NCBI GenBank assembly: GCA_947493145.1
Contig: CANLPZ010000001.1
Span: forward strand, 930,001-994,000
Length of the DNA stretch: 64,000 nt
Direction: 5' to 3'
Source of the DNA: an uncultured Paracoccaceae bacterium
GTDB taxonomy: Bacteria; Pseudomonadota; Alphaproteobacteria; Rhodobacterales; Rhodobacteraceae
The first letter of the stretch is position 1. Each line of letters starts with the position of its first letter. Positions 1 to 7,829 of the stretch are shown one piece after another. The position numbers and the translations under genes are program-made. The notes below the pieces were generated by a model. That model saw only the letters and a list, made by a program, of their open reading frames with translations, was not told the DNA's origin and ran no database searches.

Positions 1-1028
1 TGCGTTACCATTTGTTGATGTCCGACATGGCCCAAAAACGCGACATTGCAGATCCGCGAACGGTTCGCGATTTCGCCAAAGCCGTCAAAAACAAAGAACG
101 CCTAGACTTACTGACGGTGTTAACAGTTTGCGATATTCGCGGCGTTGGGCCAGATACGTGGAACAATTGGAAAGCAGCACTGATCCGCGCGCTTTACCGC
201 CAGACGCTAAAGGCGTTGAACGAAGGTATGGAAGCGCTGAACCGAACCGAACGCGGCACGGAAGCGAAAAAGAAACTGCGCGAAGCTTTATCTGACTGGA
301 CGACAAAAGACCTGCGCGTCGAAACGGCGCGACATTACCCCCCCTATTGGCAGGGCTTACATGTCACGGCCCATGTGGATTTTGCGCGGCTTTTGCGCGA
401 TTTGGATGACGACGATATTGCGTTGCATCTGCACCCAGACGAAGACCGCGATGCAACGCGGGTCTGTTTCGCAATGGCAGACCATCCAGGAATTTTCAGC
501 CGCATGTGTGGGGCTTTGGCCTTGGTCGGTGCAAATGTTGTTGATGCACGGACATATACGTCAAAAGACGGCTATGCGACGGCTGCGTTTTGGATTCAAG
601 ACAGCGACGGCAGCCCCTATGACAGCAGCCGTTTCCCGCGACTTAGCCAAATGATCCGTAAAACACTGATGGGCGAAGTGCTTGCGCGAAACGCATTGGC
701 ACCAAAAGACAAGATAAAGAAACGCGAAAGCGCGTTCCGAGTTCCGACATCGATTACGTTCGACAACGAAGGGTCTGAAATTTACACCATCATCGAAGTC
801 GACACCCGTGATAGACCTGGTTTGTTATATGACCTCAGCCGGACCCTGTCCGAAAGCAACATCTATATCGCCAGCGCCGTTATCGCGACCTATGGTGAAC
901 AGGTCGTCGATACCTTTTACGTCAAAGACATGTTTGGCCTGAAATTTTACAACGAGGGCAAATTGAAAACACTGGAAAAGAGGTTGCGTGACGCCATCGC
1001 CAAAGGTGCGGAGCGCGCGAACGCATGA
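1..1028 (+). CDS. glnD: PII uridylyltransferase / uridylyl-removing enzyme, C-terminal part (5' truncated)
   Basis: The open frame runs in from the left edge (first full codon at base 3, reading RYHLLMSDMAQKRDI), so only the C-terminal third or so of the protein is here. The first segment is the end of the HD domain and its linker. Two ACT domains follow: one around bases 460-610 (ADHPGIFSRMCGALALVGAN), the other around 795-950 (DTRDRPGLLYDLSRTLSE). HD plus a tandem ACT pair at the C terminus is the GlnD architecture. GlnD uridylylates PII proteins under nitrogen limitation and reverses this when glutamine binds the ACT domains. Its stop overlaps the murJ start (ATGA), a common arrangement in Rhodobacterales. 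The internal ATG at 12 is not the true start. Confidence 0.93.
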   Translation, partial: RYHLLMSDMAQKRDIADPRTVRDFAKAVKNKERLDLLTVLTVCDIRGVGPDTWNNWKAALIRALYRQTLKALNEGMEALNRTERGTEAKKKLREALSDWTTKDLRVETARHYPPYWQGLHVTAHVDFARLLRDLDDDDIALHLHPDEDRDATRVCFAMADHPGIFSRMCGALALVGANVVDARTYTSKDGYATAAFWIQDSDGSPYDSSRFPRLSQMIRKTLMGEVLARNALAPKDKIKKRESAFRVPTSITFDNEGSEIYTIIEVDTRDRPGLLYDLSRTLSESNIYIASAVIATYGEQVVDTFYVKDMFGLKFYNEGKLKTLEKRLRDAIAKGAERANA

Positions 1029-2563
1029 AACAAATTCGGCTGATATCCGGCGTTCTAACTGTGGGGTTTTGGACCCTGCTTAGCCGGGTCTTCGGGTTTG
1101 CGCGTGACATAATGATCGCAGCCTATTTGGGATCTGGTCCCGTTGCTGAGGCGTTTTTGATCGCTTTCTCGCTGCCCAATATGTTCAGACGTTTTTTTGC
1201 CGAGGGTGCGTTCAACATGGCCTTTGTGCCAATGTTTTCAAAAAAGCTGGAAGCCAGCGACGACGCGCATGGATTTGCCAAAGATGCCTTTTCTGGATTG
1301 GCCGCTCTATTGATCGTGTTTTCAATCTTCGCACTTTTTGCGATGCCGTATTTGGTCTTGTTGATGGCCGGCGGGTTCGCGGCCGACGAACGGATTGATC
1401 TGGCAGTTTCGTTGGGGCGCATTGCGTTTCCCTATATATTATTCATCTCGCTTGCTGCGCTTTTGTCGGGCCTTTTGAACGCGACGGGCCGTTTTGTGGC
1501 CGCGGCAGCCGCGCCTGTGTTGTTGAATATCTTCTTTGTCATCGCGATGCTGGTTGGTGACTTCGCCGGATGGGACATGGGGCGCACCTTGGCATGGACC
1601 GTGCCCATCGCCGGCATTGCACAAGTGGCCGTGGTCTGGACCGCAGCACGGCGTGCGGGGTTCACGCTGGTTCCCCGCAAACCCGTTCTTACACCTGATC
1701 TGAAACGTCTGGCGATCATCGCAGCCCCTGCGGCGCTGTCTGGTGGTGTGATGCAAATCAACCTGCTGGTTGGCCGCCAAGTCGCCAGTTTTTTCGACGG
1801 CGCGATTGCGTGGCTCAACTATGCTGACCGATTATATCAACTGCCGCTTGGCGTGGTCGCCATCGCGATTGGTGTTGTGCTTCTGCCAGATTTGTCTCGC
1901 AAACTCCAAGCCGACGATATGGAGGGCAGCAAACACGCCTTTAATCGGGCCGCTGAAATTGCGCTCGCCCTGACAATACCAGCCGCGGTTGCCTTGGTTG
2001 TGATCCCTGCCCCGCTTATTAATGTTATGTTTGAACGTGGGCAATTTGGCCCAGATGACACAGCATCAACCGCCTTGGCTGTCGCGGTCTATGGGCTTGG
2101 GCTACCGGCATTTGTCATGCAAAAGGTGCTTCAGCCTTTATTCTACGCGCGCGAAGATACAAAACGACCATTTAAATATGCTTTGGTTGCGATGGTGATC
2201 AATGCAGGACTCGCGATCGGGTTATCGTATTACATCGGCTACATTGCTGCGGCCGTTGGCACGACTCTATCGGCTTGGGTCATGATGGCCCTGCTCATCC
2301 AAGGCAGCCGCAACATGGGCGATGCCGCCGCATTCGATACACGGCTAAAATCGCGGCTTTGGCGGATTGTTCTATCATCTGCCGTAATGGGTGTTGCGCT
2401 TTGGGCCTTTGCCTTGGTGCTGGGACCAAGCCTATCCATGGCTGGCGTGAAATATATCAGCCTTGCGGCTTTGATCGGCGTTGGCATGGGGATCTATTTC
2501 GTGACCGCCCATCTGACTGGCGCTTTGCGGCTGTCGGAATTGAAATCAAATATGCGGCGCTGA
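1025..2563 (+). CDS. murJ: Lipid II flippase MurJ (MviN family)
   Basis: The 512-residue polytopic membrane protein has about 14 hydrophobic segments along its length. It opens with an N terminus typical of MurJ: KQIRLISGVLTVGFWTLLSR, then VFGFARDIMIAAYLG. MurJ flips lipid-linked peptidoglycan precursor across the inner membrane and belongs to the MOP exporter superfamily. Conserved charged residues are visible in the first helices (Arg in SRVFGFARD) and in the FRRFFAEGAFNMAFVPMF stretch. The start overlaps the glnD stop, so the two are probably co-transcribed and translationally coupled. The stop codon directly abuts the stop of the convergent rhomboid-like gene with no spacer, and no terminator is visible. 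Confidence 0.95.
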   Translation: MKQIRLISGVLTVGFWTLLSRVFGFARDIMIAAYLGSGPVAEAFLIAFSLPNMFRRFFAEGAFNMAFVPMFSKKLEASDDAHGFAKDAFSGLAALLIVFSIFALFAMPYLVLLMAGGFAADERIDLAVSLGRIAFPYILFISLAALLSGLLNATGRFVAAAAAPVLLNIFFVIAMLVGDFAGWDMGRTLAWTVPIAGIAQVAVVWTAARRAGFTLVPRKPVLTPDLKRLAIIAAPAALSGGVMQINLLVGRQVASFFDGAIAWLNYADRLYQLPLGVVAIAIGVVLLPDLSRKLQADDMEGSKHAFNRAAEIALALTIPAAVALVVIPAPLINVMFERGQFGPDDTASTALAVAVYGLGLPAFVMQKVLQPLFYAREDTKRPFKYALVAMVINAGLAIGLSYYIGYIAAAVGTTLSAWVMMALLIQGSRNMGDAAAFDTRLKSRLWRIVLSSAVMGVALWAFALVLGPSLSMAGVKYISLAALIGVGMGIYFVTAHLTGALRLSELKSNMRR

Positions 2564-3250
2564 TCACCGGCGTTGGATTCGGTCTCTCAGTGCTTGCAAA
2601 CCACCAGGCCGGACAACAAAGCACAAGACAAACCCCGCTGCGAACCCAGCCAGTTCCGCGACCCAAGATTTATCCGTTCCATAAAGCAGCCCAAACAACA
2701 GTTGGATCGCGACCAGAAAACCGATCAGGTAAAACGCCTGCAAACCGTTTTCGCCTTGGTTCACCGCACGGACAAACAGCAAAAACGTATAAGCGCCGAT
2801 TAATCCATATGCGCCCGGCATTCCACCAAACAGCGGCAACGGCGTTGTTAACAGCCACGCATAAACCAACGCCCCAAAAACACTGGCACCAAAAAAGATC
2901 ACCACCAATGCAAGGTTCGAAAAAACTTGGCCCGCAAATTTTCCCATGGCGAGCACAAAAACAATTGAAAATGCAGCATGACCAAGTGAGCCGTGAACAA
3001 AGGGATACGTGACAAAACGTTTCAAATGCTCAAACGGAAACGCGCCCGTGGACACCATCCAATTATAGGCAACATCGGAAAATGCGAACTCTTGCACGGC
3101 TGTAACACGCCAACCAATGCCTTGTGCCCCACCAATGATGCCCTGACCACCAAGCCAAACCATAGCTTCGACCAAAGCCATCACAGCCGCGATCGCGATC
3201 ACGGCAAAAGGCAGCTCATTAAAAATAGGGGTATGGTTTTGATCGCTCAT
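2564..3250 (-). CDS. Rhomboid-fold membrane protein, probably proteolytically inactive
   Basis: The 228-residue protein has about six transmembrane segments and the overall rhomboid layout, including an FVHGSLGHAAFS segment after TM1 like the conserved FxHxxxxH region. The catalytic elements are altered. The GxSG serine box reads GGMPGAYGLIG, with Pro in the Ser position. The helix that normally carries the catalytic His (AHLxGxxxG) reads WVAELAGFAAGF, with Glu in the His position. I therefore expect a pseudoprotease, although automatic annotation would call it a rhomboid serine protease. The start at 3250 (MSDQNHTPIF) matches the length of the hydrophobic core. A longer frame starting at 3424 would overlap the divergent trpS gene and is unlikely. 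The tail abuts murJ. Confidence 0.8.
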   Translation of the reverse strand: MSDQNHTPIFNELPFAVIAIAAVMALVEAMVWLGGQGIIGGAQGIGWRVTAVQEFAFSDVAYNWMVSTGAFPFEHLKRFVTYPFVHGSLGHAAFSIVFVLAMGKFAGQVFSNLALVVIFFGASVFGALVYAWLLTTPLPLFGGMPGAYGLIGAYTFLLFVRAVNQGENGLQAFYLIGFLVAIQLLFGLLYGTDKSWVAELAGFAAGFVLCFVVRPGGLQALRDRIQRR

Positions 3251-3353
3251 TTCGCGCGTTTCCTTGACGATGTTTCTGTGCATGGGTAAGCCACAAACCA
3301 TGTGATTGCCAGCATTGCGTTGGCACAGCACCAATCGATGAAAGAGGACATCC

Positions 3354-4373
3354 ATGTCTGACAGTAAATTCGCACCGCGCGTGTTTTCCGGTATCCAGCC
3401 TTCAGGTGGCTTGACGCTTGGCAACTATCTTGGCGCACTCAAGAAATTTGTTACCATGCAAAACGACGGGATCGAAGCGATCTATTGCATGGTCGATTTG
3501 CACGCGATCACTGTCTGGCAAGATCCAGAAGACTTGCGAAAAAACACCCGCGAATTGGCGGCGTTTTTCATCGCATCCGGTTTGGACCCGCAAAAGTCGA
3601 TCTTGTTTAACCAAAGCCAAGTCCCAGAACACGCACAACTTGGTTGGGTGTTTAACACAGTGGCCCGCATGGGTTGGTTAAACCGCATGACACAGTTCAA
3701 AGACAAAGCTGGCAAGAACAAAGAAAAAGTATCAGTGGGGCTGTTTAGCTATCCAACACTTATGGCTGCCGATATTCTTTTGTATCACGCGACCCATGTG
3801 CCGGTTGGCGACGATCAGAAACAGCACCTTGAACTGACCCGCGACATCGCGATCAAGTTTAACCATGATTATAAGGTCGATTTCTTTCCCGTGATCGAAC
3901 CTGTGATCGAAGGACCGGCAACCCGCGTGATGTCATTGCGGGATGGATCGAAAAAGATGTCGAAATCTGACCCGTCTGATTTGAGCCGGATAAACATGTC
4001 AGATGATGCCGACATGATTGCAAAGAAATTGCGCAAGGCAAAAACAGATCCTGACGCATTGCCATCAGAGGCCGCAGGTTTGAACGACCGGCCTGAGGCG
4101 AAAAACCTTGTATCGATCTATGCAGCATTGGCAGAGACCTCTGTCGATGCAGTTTTGTCAGACGTCGGTGGCAAACAGTTTTCTGAATTCAAACCAATGC
4201 TGGTCGATCTGGCGGTGGAAAAACTGTCACCCATCTCTGGCGAAATGTCCCGATTGATGGAAGATACTGCCGAAATCGATCGCGTGCTTGCTCAGGGGGC
4301 GACACGTGCACGTGCCATTGCCTCCCCAATTTTGGACAAAACATACGACATCATGGGGTTGGTTCGCAGCTGA
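3354..4373 (+). CDS. trpS: Tryptophan--tRNA ligase
   Basis: The 339-residue class I aminoacyl-tRNA synthetase charges tRNA-Trp. The N-terminal ATP-binding signature is [18 protein letters not shown] (TLGN is the HIGH equivalent) and the second signature is [11 protein letters not shown], the KMSKS loop. The size is normal for bacterial TrpRS (330-340 residues). It starts at an ATG preceded by GAAAGAGGA, a good ribosome binding site. The gene is divergent from the rhomboid-like gene, with about 100 bases between the chosen starts, so promoters for both must lie there. No terminator directly follows. Confidence 0.97.
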   Translation: MSDSKFAPRVFSGIQPSGGLTLGNYLGALKKFVTMQNDGIEAIYCMVDLHAITVWQDPEDLRKNTRELAAFFIASGLDPQKSILFNQSQVPEHAQLGWVFNTVARMGWLNRMTQFKDKAGKNKEKVSVGLFSYPTLMAADILLYHATHVPVGDDQKQHLELTRDIAIKFNHDYKVDFFPVIEPVIEGPATRVMSLRDGSKKMSKSDPSDLSRINMSDDADMIAKKLRKAKTDPDALPSEAAGLNDRPEAKNLVSIYAALAETSVDAVLSDVGGKQFSEFKPMLVDLAVEKLSPISGEMSRLMEDTAEIDRVLAQGATRARAIASPILDKTYDIMGLVRS

Positions 4374-4469
4374 TACCTGTCACAAAACGGAATCAATTGC
4401 CGTTTATGAATCGAGTCAGCTGATAAGATACAATCAGCCCCATTACTGCAGTCCCTGATAGCTTCGCGC

Positions 4470-4537
4470 TATAGTAATGGTGACAGGAACACTTTGTCCC
4501 TCGCTTCCCCTTCGGTTCCCCGACCGAAGGGGTTTTT
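4470..4537 (+). ncRNA. Candidate small RNA ending in an intrinsic terminator
   Basis: The 255 bases between trpS and the stress protein contain no convincing ORF. They hold a TATAGT box at 4470-4475 and, about 30 bases downstream, a very strong intrinsic terminator (4507-4537). The terminator does not immediately follow trpS: it lies about 130 bases past that stop and about 90 bases before the next start. A transcript from about 4482 to 4537 would be roughly 55 nt. The match upstream of the box at the -35 position is poor. The alternative is a long trpS 3' UTR ended by the same hairpin. This is inference from position and structure only. Confidence 0.3.
4507..4537 (+). terminator. Strong intrinsic terminator
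   Basis: A perfect 10-bp stem, CCCCTTCGGT at 4507-4516 paired with ACCGAAGGGG at 4523-4532, has a 6-base loop and is followed by five T. It works only on the plus strand, since the other side lacks a T run. Confidence 0.88.
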
Positions 4538-4628
4538 CCATACGACTTATATCGTGCAATCTGCGAAACATGGATTGCAAGCTTGATCAAGCTGGGTAAA
4601 TATGGCCTTCGGAATATGGGAGATCATA

Positions 4629-5084
4629 ATGCGCAAATTCTTGGTCGTGTTAGACGACAGTCGCGAATGCCTTAACGCGATGCGCTTTGCAGCATTACGA
4701 GCGGCACACACCGGCGGTGGTGTCGAAGTATTGGCTGTTATTCCTCCTGAAGAATTCAACCATTGGATCGGTGTGGGTGCGATCATGCGCGAAGAAGCGC
4801 GTGAACGAATTCATGCACATTTCGAAGTTTTCGCAAAATGGATGCGTGACAAACAAGGTGTCGACCCCGAATTGGTGATCCGCGAGGGCGAACCGGTTAA
4901 AGAAATCATGGCGCAAGTTGCCGATGACCCAGAAGTCGGCGTTTTGGTGCTTGGCGCCAGCACAGAAAAAAGCGGACCAGGCCCATTGGTCACTCAATTA
5001 TCCAAAAATTCAGGGTCATTGCCGATTCCCATCACCGTGGTTCCGGGCGATTTATCCAAAGAACGGCTTGAAGCGATCACGTAA
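4629..5084 (+). CDS. Universal stress protein (UspA family)
   Basis: The 151-residue single-domain Usp protein begins MRKFLVVLDDSRECLNAMRF, the usual first beta strand and Asp-containing loop of the family, and ends PIPITVVPGDLSKERLE. The segment LVLGASTEKSGPGPLVTQL occupies the nucleotide-loop position but departs from the G-2X-G-9X-G(S/T) ATP-binding pattern, so ATP binding is uncertain. I chose the start at 4629 because it has a GGGAG ribosome binding site at the right distance; the in-frame ATG at 4602 adds residues outside the domain. Usp proteins are cytoplasmic and often induced by stress or growth arrest; the partner is unknown here. The gene stands alone. Confidence 0.85.
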   Translation: MRKFLVVLDDSRECLNAMRFAALRAAHTGGGVEVLAVIPPEEFNHWIGVGAIMREEARERIHAHFEVFAKWMRDKQGVDPELVIREGEPVKEIMAQVADDPEVGVLVLGASTEKSGPGPLVTQLSKNSGSLPIPITVVPGDLSKERLEAIT

Positions 5085-5476
5085 CCCATCGCGTTCGATC
5101 ACAGCGGCGCGAAACCGCTGAAACAAGAACCCAAAAAAATATTTTTTGCATTTTTTTTCGCATTTCTTTTGTGAGGAATGTTGCAAAATTTCGCACCTTT
5201 TCATTCGCTGTACCGGCTGTTCTGTGCACCGACTGACCAACATTGTGCACAGCTGCGCACAACCCCACCCCCGTGGCGATTTTTTTAATTTCAAGGGTGC
5301 AAAATGGTAAAACCACGGTCTTTTTTTCGTTACCGGCGCCCCCCTTTCCGAACCCAGATTGTTGCCCCATCTCTGGTTCATCGAACGGCGCACCTCCCAC
5401 TGCCCACCGCAGCGCTCCGTTCCCTAAACCAGCCAAATCTTGGCGCAAACACATTGTTCTACGAAAGGAACACGAC
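5085..5476. other. 392-base intergenic region with AT-rich runs and a palindrome
   Basis: No coding region is convincing here. Visible elements are a short inverted repeat at 5102-5120 (CAGCGG/CCGCTG, no T run), an A/T tract at about 5132-5160, and a 20-bp near-palindrome at 5243-5262. The rest presumably holds the promoter and leader of the downstream secreted-protein gene. I could not pick a confident -35/-10 pair. Confidence 0.5.
5243..5262. promoter_or_regulatory. 20-bp near-perfect palindrome, possible operator
   Basis: The sequence TTGTGCACAGCTGCGCACAA is its own reverse complement except at one symmetric pair. It centres on CAGCTG and lies about 215 bases upstream of the small secreted-protein start. 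A related TGTGCAC half-site occurs about 20 bases upstream. It could be a transcription factor site; the factor is unknown. Confidence 0.35.
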
Positions 5477-5821
5477 ATGAAAAACACTATCGCACTTGCT
5501 TTAATCGCATCTATCGGCACAGCTTCAATCGCATCAGCTGCCGCAACTTCAAGCTACTTTGGGTACCAAGGTGACCAAGCCGCAGACAGCGTCGTAAACA
5601 TCGACCTTGTTGTGTCTGAAGCAAACGGAACAGTTGAAATCTATGACTACCGTTTGGGTGTCCAAGGCGCGTTGCTTGCATCTGACGACGTCCGTGCCGG
5701 TGCAAACACAGACCTGAAATTGGGTACAAACCTTGCCCCAATCGGTGACGTGATCGCGGTTTTAAAATCAGACTCCGGTGAAGTTCTTGCAACGCAAGAG
5801 TTCGACATCGAACGCTTCTAA
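5477..5821 (+). CDS. Small secreted protein of unknown function
   Basis: The 114-residue protein has a clear Sec signal peptide (MKNTIALALIASIGTASIAS, then AAA), with cleavage probably after residue 20-24. The mature part is about 90 residues, has no Cys, is acidic and looks beta-rich, with alternating hydrophobic residues (VVNIDLVVSEANGTVEIYDY). I do not recognise a named family. The ATG at 5477 has AAAGGA eight bases upstream, and the signal peptide begins exactly there; an in-frame upstream extension to 5243 is not needed. The gene is monocistronic, flanked by a long upstream region and a terminator downstream, so it is probably separately controlled and perhaps well expressed. It is likely periplasmic or extracellular. 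Confidence 0.75.
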   Translation: MKNTIALALIASIGTASIASAAATSSYFGYQGDQAADSVVNIDLVVSEANGTVEIYDYRLGVQGALLASDDVRAGANTDLKLGTNLAPIGDVIAVLKSDSGEVLATQEFDIERF

Positions 5822-5831
5822 GACCCTCTGA

Positions 5832-5886
5832 CTAAGAGTTTTCTCCATCTCTTAGCATGCGTGGCTGGGCTTTATTGAGCCCAGCC
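5832..5886 (+). terminator. Two successive hairpins after the small secreted-protein gene
   Basis: A 7-bp stem (CTAAGAG/CTCTTAG, 5832-5855) is followed by a 9-bp GC-rich stem (GGCTGGGCT/AGCCCAGCC, 5863-5886) and then an imperfect T-rich tract (ATTTCCATTT). Likely an intrinsic terminator. Confidence 0.65.
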
Positions 5887-5966
5887 ATTTCCATTTAGAA
5901 TCATTCTAAACATTGACATTTCACACGGACACACGCATATCCAATTCAACCCTCAGGAGCTTTGCC

Positions 5967-6530
5967 ATGTTTATTCAAACTGAATCCACACCGAACCCCG
6001 CAACACTAAAGTTTTTGCCTGGGCAGACCGTGTTGGAAATGGGCACTGCAGATTTCCCGACCAAAGACGCAGGGGACAAATCCCCACTGGCCAAACGCAT
6101 ATTCGCCGCATTGGGCGTAACTGGTGTGTTTTTCGGCAATGACTTCATCACAGTGACAAAAGCAGATGACGTTGAATGGGACCATATTAAACCAGCTATT
6201 CTTGGCGCGATTATGGAACATTTCCAGTCTGGTCTTCCGGTGATGGATGGCGACACACCTGCGGCCTCTGGCCATGCCGAACATTCGGGCGAAGACAGCG
6301 ACATTGTCGATCAGGTCAAGGAACTGTTGGACACGCGCGTTCGCCCTGCTGTCGCTCAAGACGGCGGTGACATTACGTTCCACGGATTCGATCGCGGCGT
6401 AGTCTATCTGCAAATGCAGGGCGCTTGCGCCGGATGTCCGTCCTCTACGATGACCCTGAAAATGGGTATCGAAAATTTGCTACGCCACTACATCCCCGAA
6501 GTGACAGAGGTCCGCCCTGTTGACGTCTGA
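5967..6530 (+). CDS. nfuA: Fe-S cluster carrier protein, NfuA type
   Basis: The 187-residue protein has two domains. An N-terminal Nfu domain begins MFIQTESTPNPATLKFLPGQ, and a C-terminal NifU-like domain (about residues 110-187) carries the cluster-binding motif CAGCPSS. Nfu proteins accept [4Fe-4S] clusters from the assembly machinery and deliver them to client enzymes. I placed the start at 5967 because of CAGGAG eight bases upstream and because the family consistently starts with MFIQTE. The longer frame from 5913 is an extension into the leader. The last 11 bases overlap the start of tsaB, so the two are probably translationally coupled. Confidence 0.93.
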   Translation: MFIQTESTPNPATLKFLPGQTVLEMGTADFPTKDAGDKSPLAKRIFAALGVTGVFFGNDFITVTKADDVEWDHIKPAILGAIMEHFQSGLPVMDGDTPAASGHAEHSGEDSDIVDQVKELLDTRVRPAVAQDGGDITFHGFDRGVVYLQMQGACAGCPSSTMTLKMGIENLLRHYIPEVTEVRPVDV

Positions 6531-7224
6531 ACCTTTGATATTGGCATTTGATACATCGGCCGCGCATTGCGCGGCCGCTTTGTTGTGTAATGGCGAAATT
6601 TTGTCGATGAACTATGAGGACATGAAACGCGGCCAAGCCGAGCGATTAATGTTCGTGATCGAGGGCGCGTTGACCAAAGCAAACAAAACGCTCGATGATG
6701 TCGATGTTATCGCCGTTGGCGTTGGACCTGGTAATTTTACGGGTATCCGTATTTCGGTTGCGACGGCGCGCGGGATGTCGTTGGGGCTAAACATTCCCGC
6801 GGTTGGCGTTTCCATGTTCGAAGTGACCCGTGATCCAAGTGCGCAGTTCGTTGGGCCTTCGGAAATCGTTTCCCTACCTGCCCCGCGCGATCGGGCCTAT
6901 GTTCAACATTTTCGAAATGGGCTGGCGACAGACGCGCCGGTGTTATTCGATTTTTCGGCACCCGACCCAGAATTGAAATTCCTCACCGGTACAATCGTTA
7001 TCGGTCATCGTGCGGAAGAAATTTCAAAGCTTGGCGATACAAGCGCAGAAACATTAATCGAGCAGACCTCTTTGCCGCCAAACGAAATTGCCAAACGGAT
7101 CGCGCATCGCGCTGCGGCGTTGATTGCGCGAGATGATTTCGAATTTTCGCGTCCTTCACCGCTTTATGTTGCTGCGCCTGATGCGGCCCCGCCCCGAGAT
7201 CCGGCCCCGCGGATCCTCACATGA
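6520..7224 (+). CDS. tsaB: tRNA threonylcarbamoyladenosine biosynthesis protein TsaB
   Basis: The 234-residue protein has the ASKHA fold start LILAFDTSAAHCAAALL and the motif VGVGPGNFTGIRISVATARG, diagnostic for TsaB. TsaB is the partner of TsaD in adding threonylcarbamoyl to A37 of ANN-decoding tRNAs; it has no catalysis of its own. The start is a TTG at 6520 inside nfuA, with AGAGG nine bases upstream, and the reading from there gives the full first strand. The stop overlaps the rimI-like start (ATGA). The tsaB-rimI pairing is widely conserved. Confidence 0.93.
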   Translation: MTSEPLILAFDTSAAHCAAALLCNGEILSMNYEDMKRGQAERLMFVIEGALTKANKTLDDVDVIAVGVGPGNFTGIRISVATARGMSLGLNIPAVGVSMFEVTRDPSAQFVGPSEIVSLPAPRDRAYVQHFRNGLATDAPVLFDFSAPDPELKFLTGTIVIGHRAEEISKLGDTSAETLIEQTSLPPNEIAKRIAHRAAALIARDDFEFSRPSPLYVAAPDAAPPRDPAPRILT

Positions 7225-7634
7225 CACCCGAACACATGGCCACACTTCATCGACGGGCCTTCACCACTTTGCGCGCGTGGAGCACCGCTGAATTCGCGGA
7301 CTTATTGTCGTCCGAACATAATTTTTGGATCGGGACCGAACACTGCTTTGCCCTAGGGCGGATCATCGCAGGCGAGGCCGAACTTTTGACCATTGCCACC
7401 GATCCTGACTACCAACGCCAAGGTTTAGCCTCTGCCGTTTTGGATGATTTCATTGCACATTGCGTGTCTGTTTCGGGCGACTCAATCTTTTTAGAAGTCG
7501 CCGCCGACAACGCCCCAGCAATCAGTCTTTATAAAATCAAGGGATTCGCTAAATCAGGTATTCGCACGGCGTATTACCGCACAAATTCGGGCCAACGATG
7601 CGACGCCCTGCTTTTTACCAAGCGGTTAAATTAA
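7221..7634 (+). CDS. rimI: GNAT acetyltransferase, probable ribosomal protein bS18-alanine N-acetyltransferase
   Basis: The 137-residue GNAT-fold protein has the acetyl-CoA pyrophosphate loop in DPDYQRQGLASAVLDDF (the Q/RxxGxG/A pattern) and FLEVAADNAPAISLYKIKGF, the typical third GNAT motif ending in the YxxxGF turn. RimI acetylates the N terminus of ribosomal protein S18. The family assignment is firm; the precise substrate is inferred from its position directly after tsaB. Its start overlaps the tsaB stop. No hairpin terminator follows. Confidence 0.82.
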   Translation: MTPEHMATLHRRAFTTLRAWSTAEFADLLSSEHNFWIGTEHCFALGRIIAGEAELLTIATDPDYQRQGLASAVLDDFIAHCVSVSGDSIFLEVAADNAPAISLYKIKGFAKSGIRTAYYRTNSGQRCDALLFTKRLN

Positions 7635-7694
7635 GCTTTTTCTTCAATACACTGATTTTGTTGATCGTGACGACAAGTTTTCGGGAAAAAGCTA

Positions 7695-7723
7695 TTGACC
7701 CTGTTCACTTGCTGCGTCCTAAT
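7695..7723 (+). promoter_or_regulatory. Putative sigma-70-type promoter of the BMP transporter operon
   Basis: TTGACC at 7695-7700 and CCTAAT at 7718-7723 are separated by 17 bases and lie about 105 bases upstream of the chosen start, giving a leader of about 100 nt. Confidence 0.45.
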
Positions 7724-7762
7724 CTGTCAATGGAGACGCGTTCTGCGCGCGTTTTGGATGCC

Positions 7763-7799
7763 CGCCCATGTTTCACGATCTTCTGTGACCAGATGGGTG
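7763..7799 (+). promoter_or_regulatory. Stem-loop in the leader of the BMP transporter operon
   Basis: In the predicted leader, CGCCCAT (7763-7769) can pair with ATGGGTG (7793-7799, one G-U pair), enclosing a smaller TCAC/GTGA stem. A structured leader in front of a purine-type transporter could be a riboswitch, but I cannot assign a known class by eye. Confidence 0.25.
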
Positions 7800-7829
7800 T
7801 GGCCAAATAACATAACTGGGAGAGTCCGA

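Noticed and set aside
2275..3012. Long plus-strand open frame of 245 codons across the murJ end and the rhomboid-like gene
   Set aside because: It is antisense to the rhomboid-like gene and out of frame with murJ; composition is Pro/Gln/Arg-rich and it shows no domain. A shadow frame.
5102..5120. Inverted repeat after the universal stress protein gene as a terminator
   Set aside because: The stem is only 6 bp and is followed by A-rich sequence rather than a T run on the plus strand.
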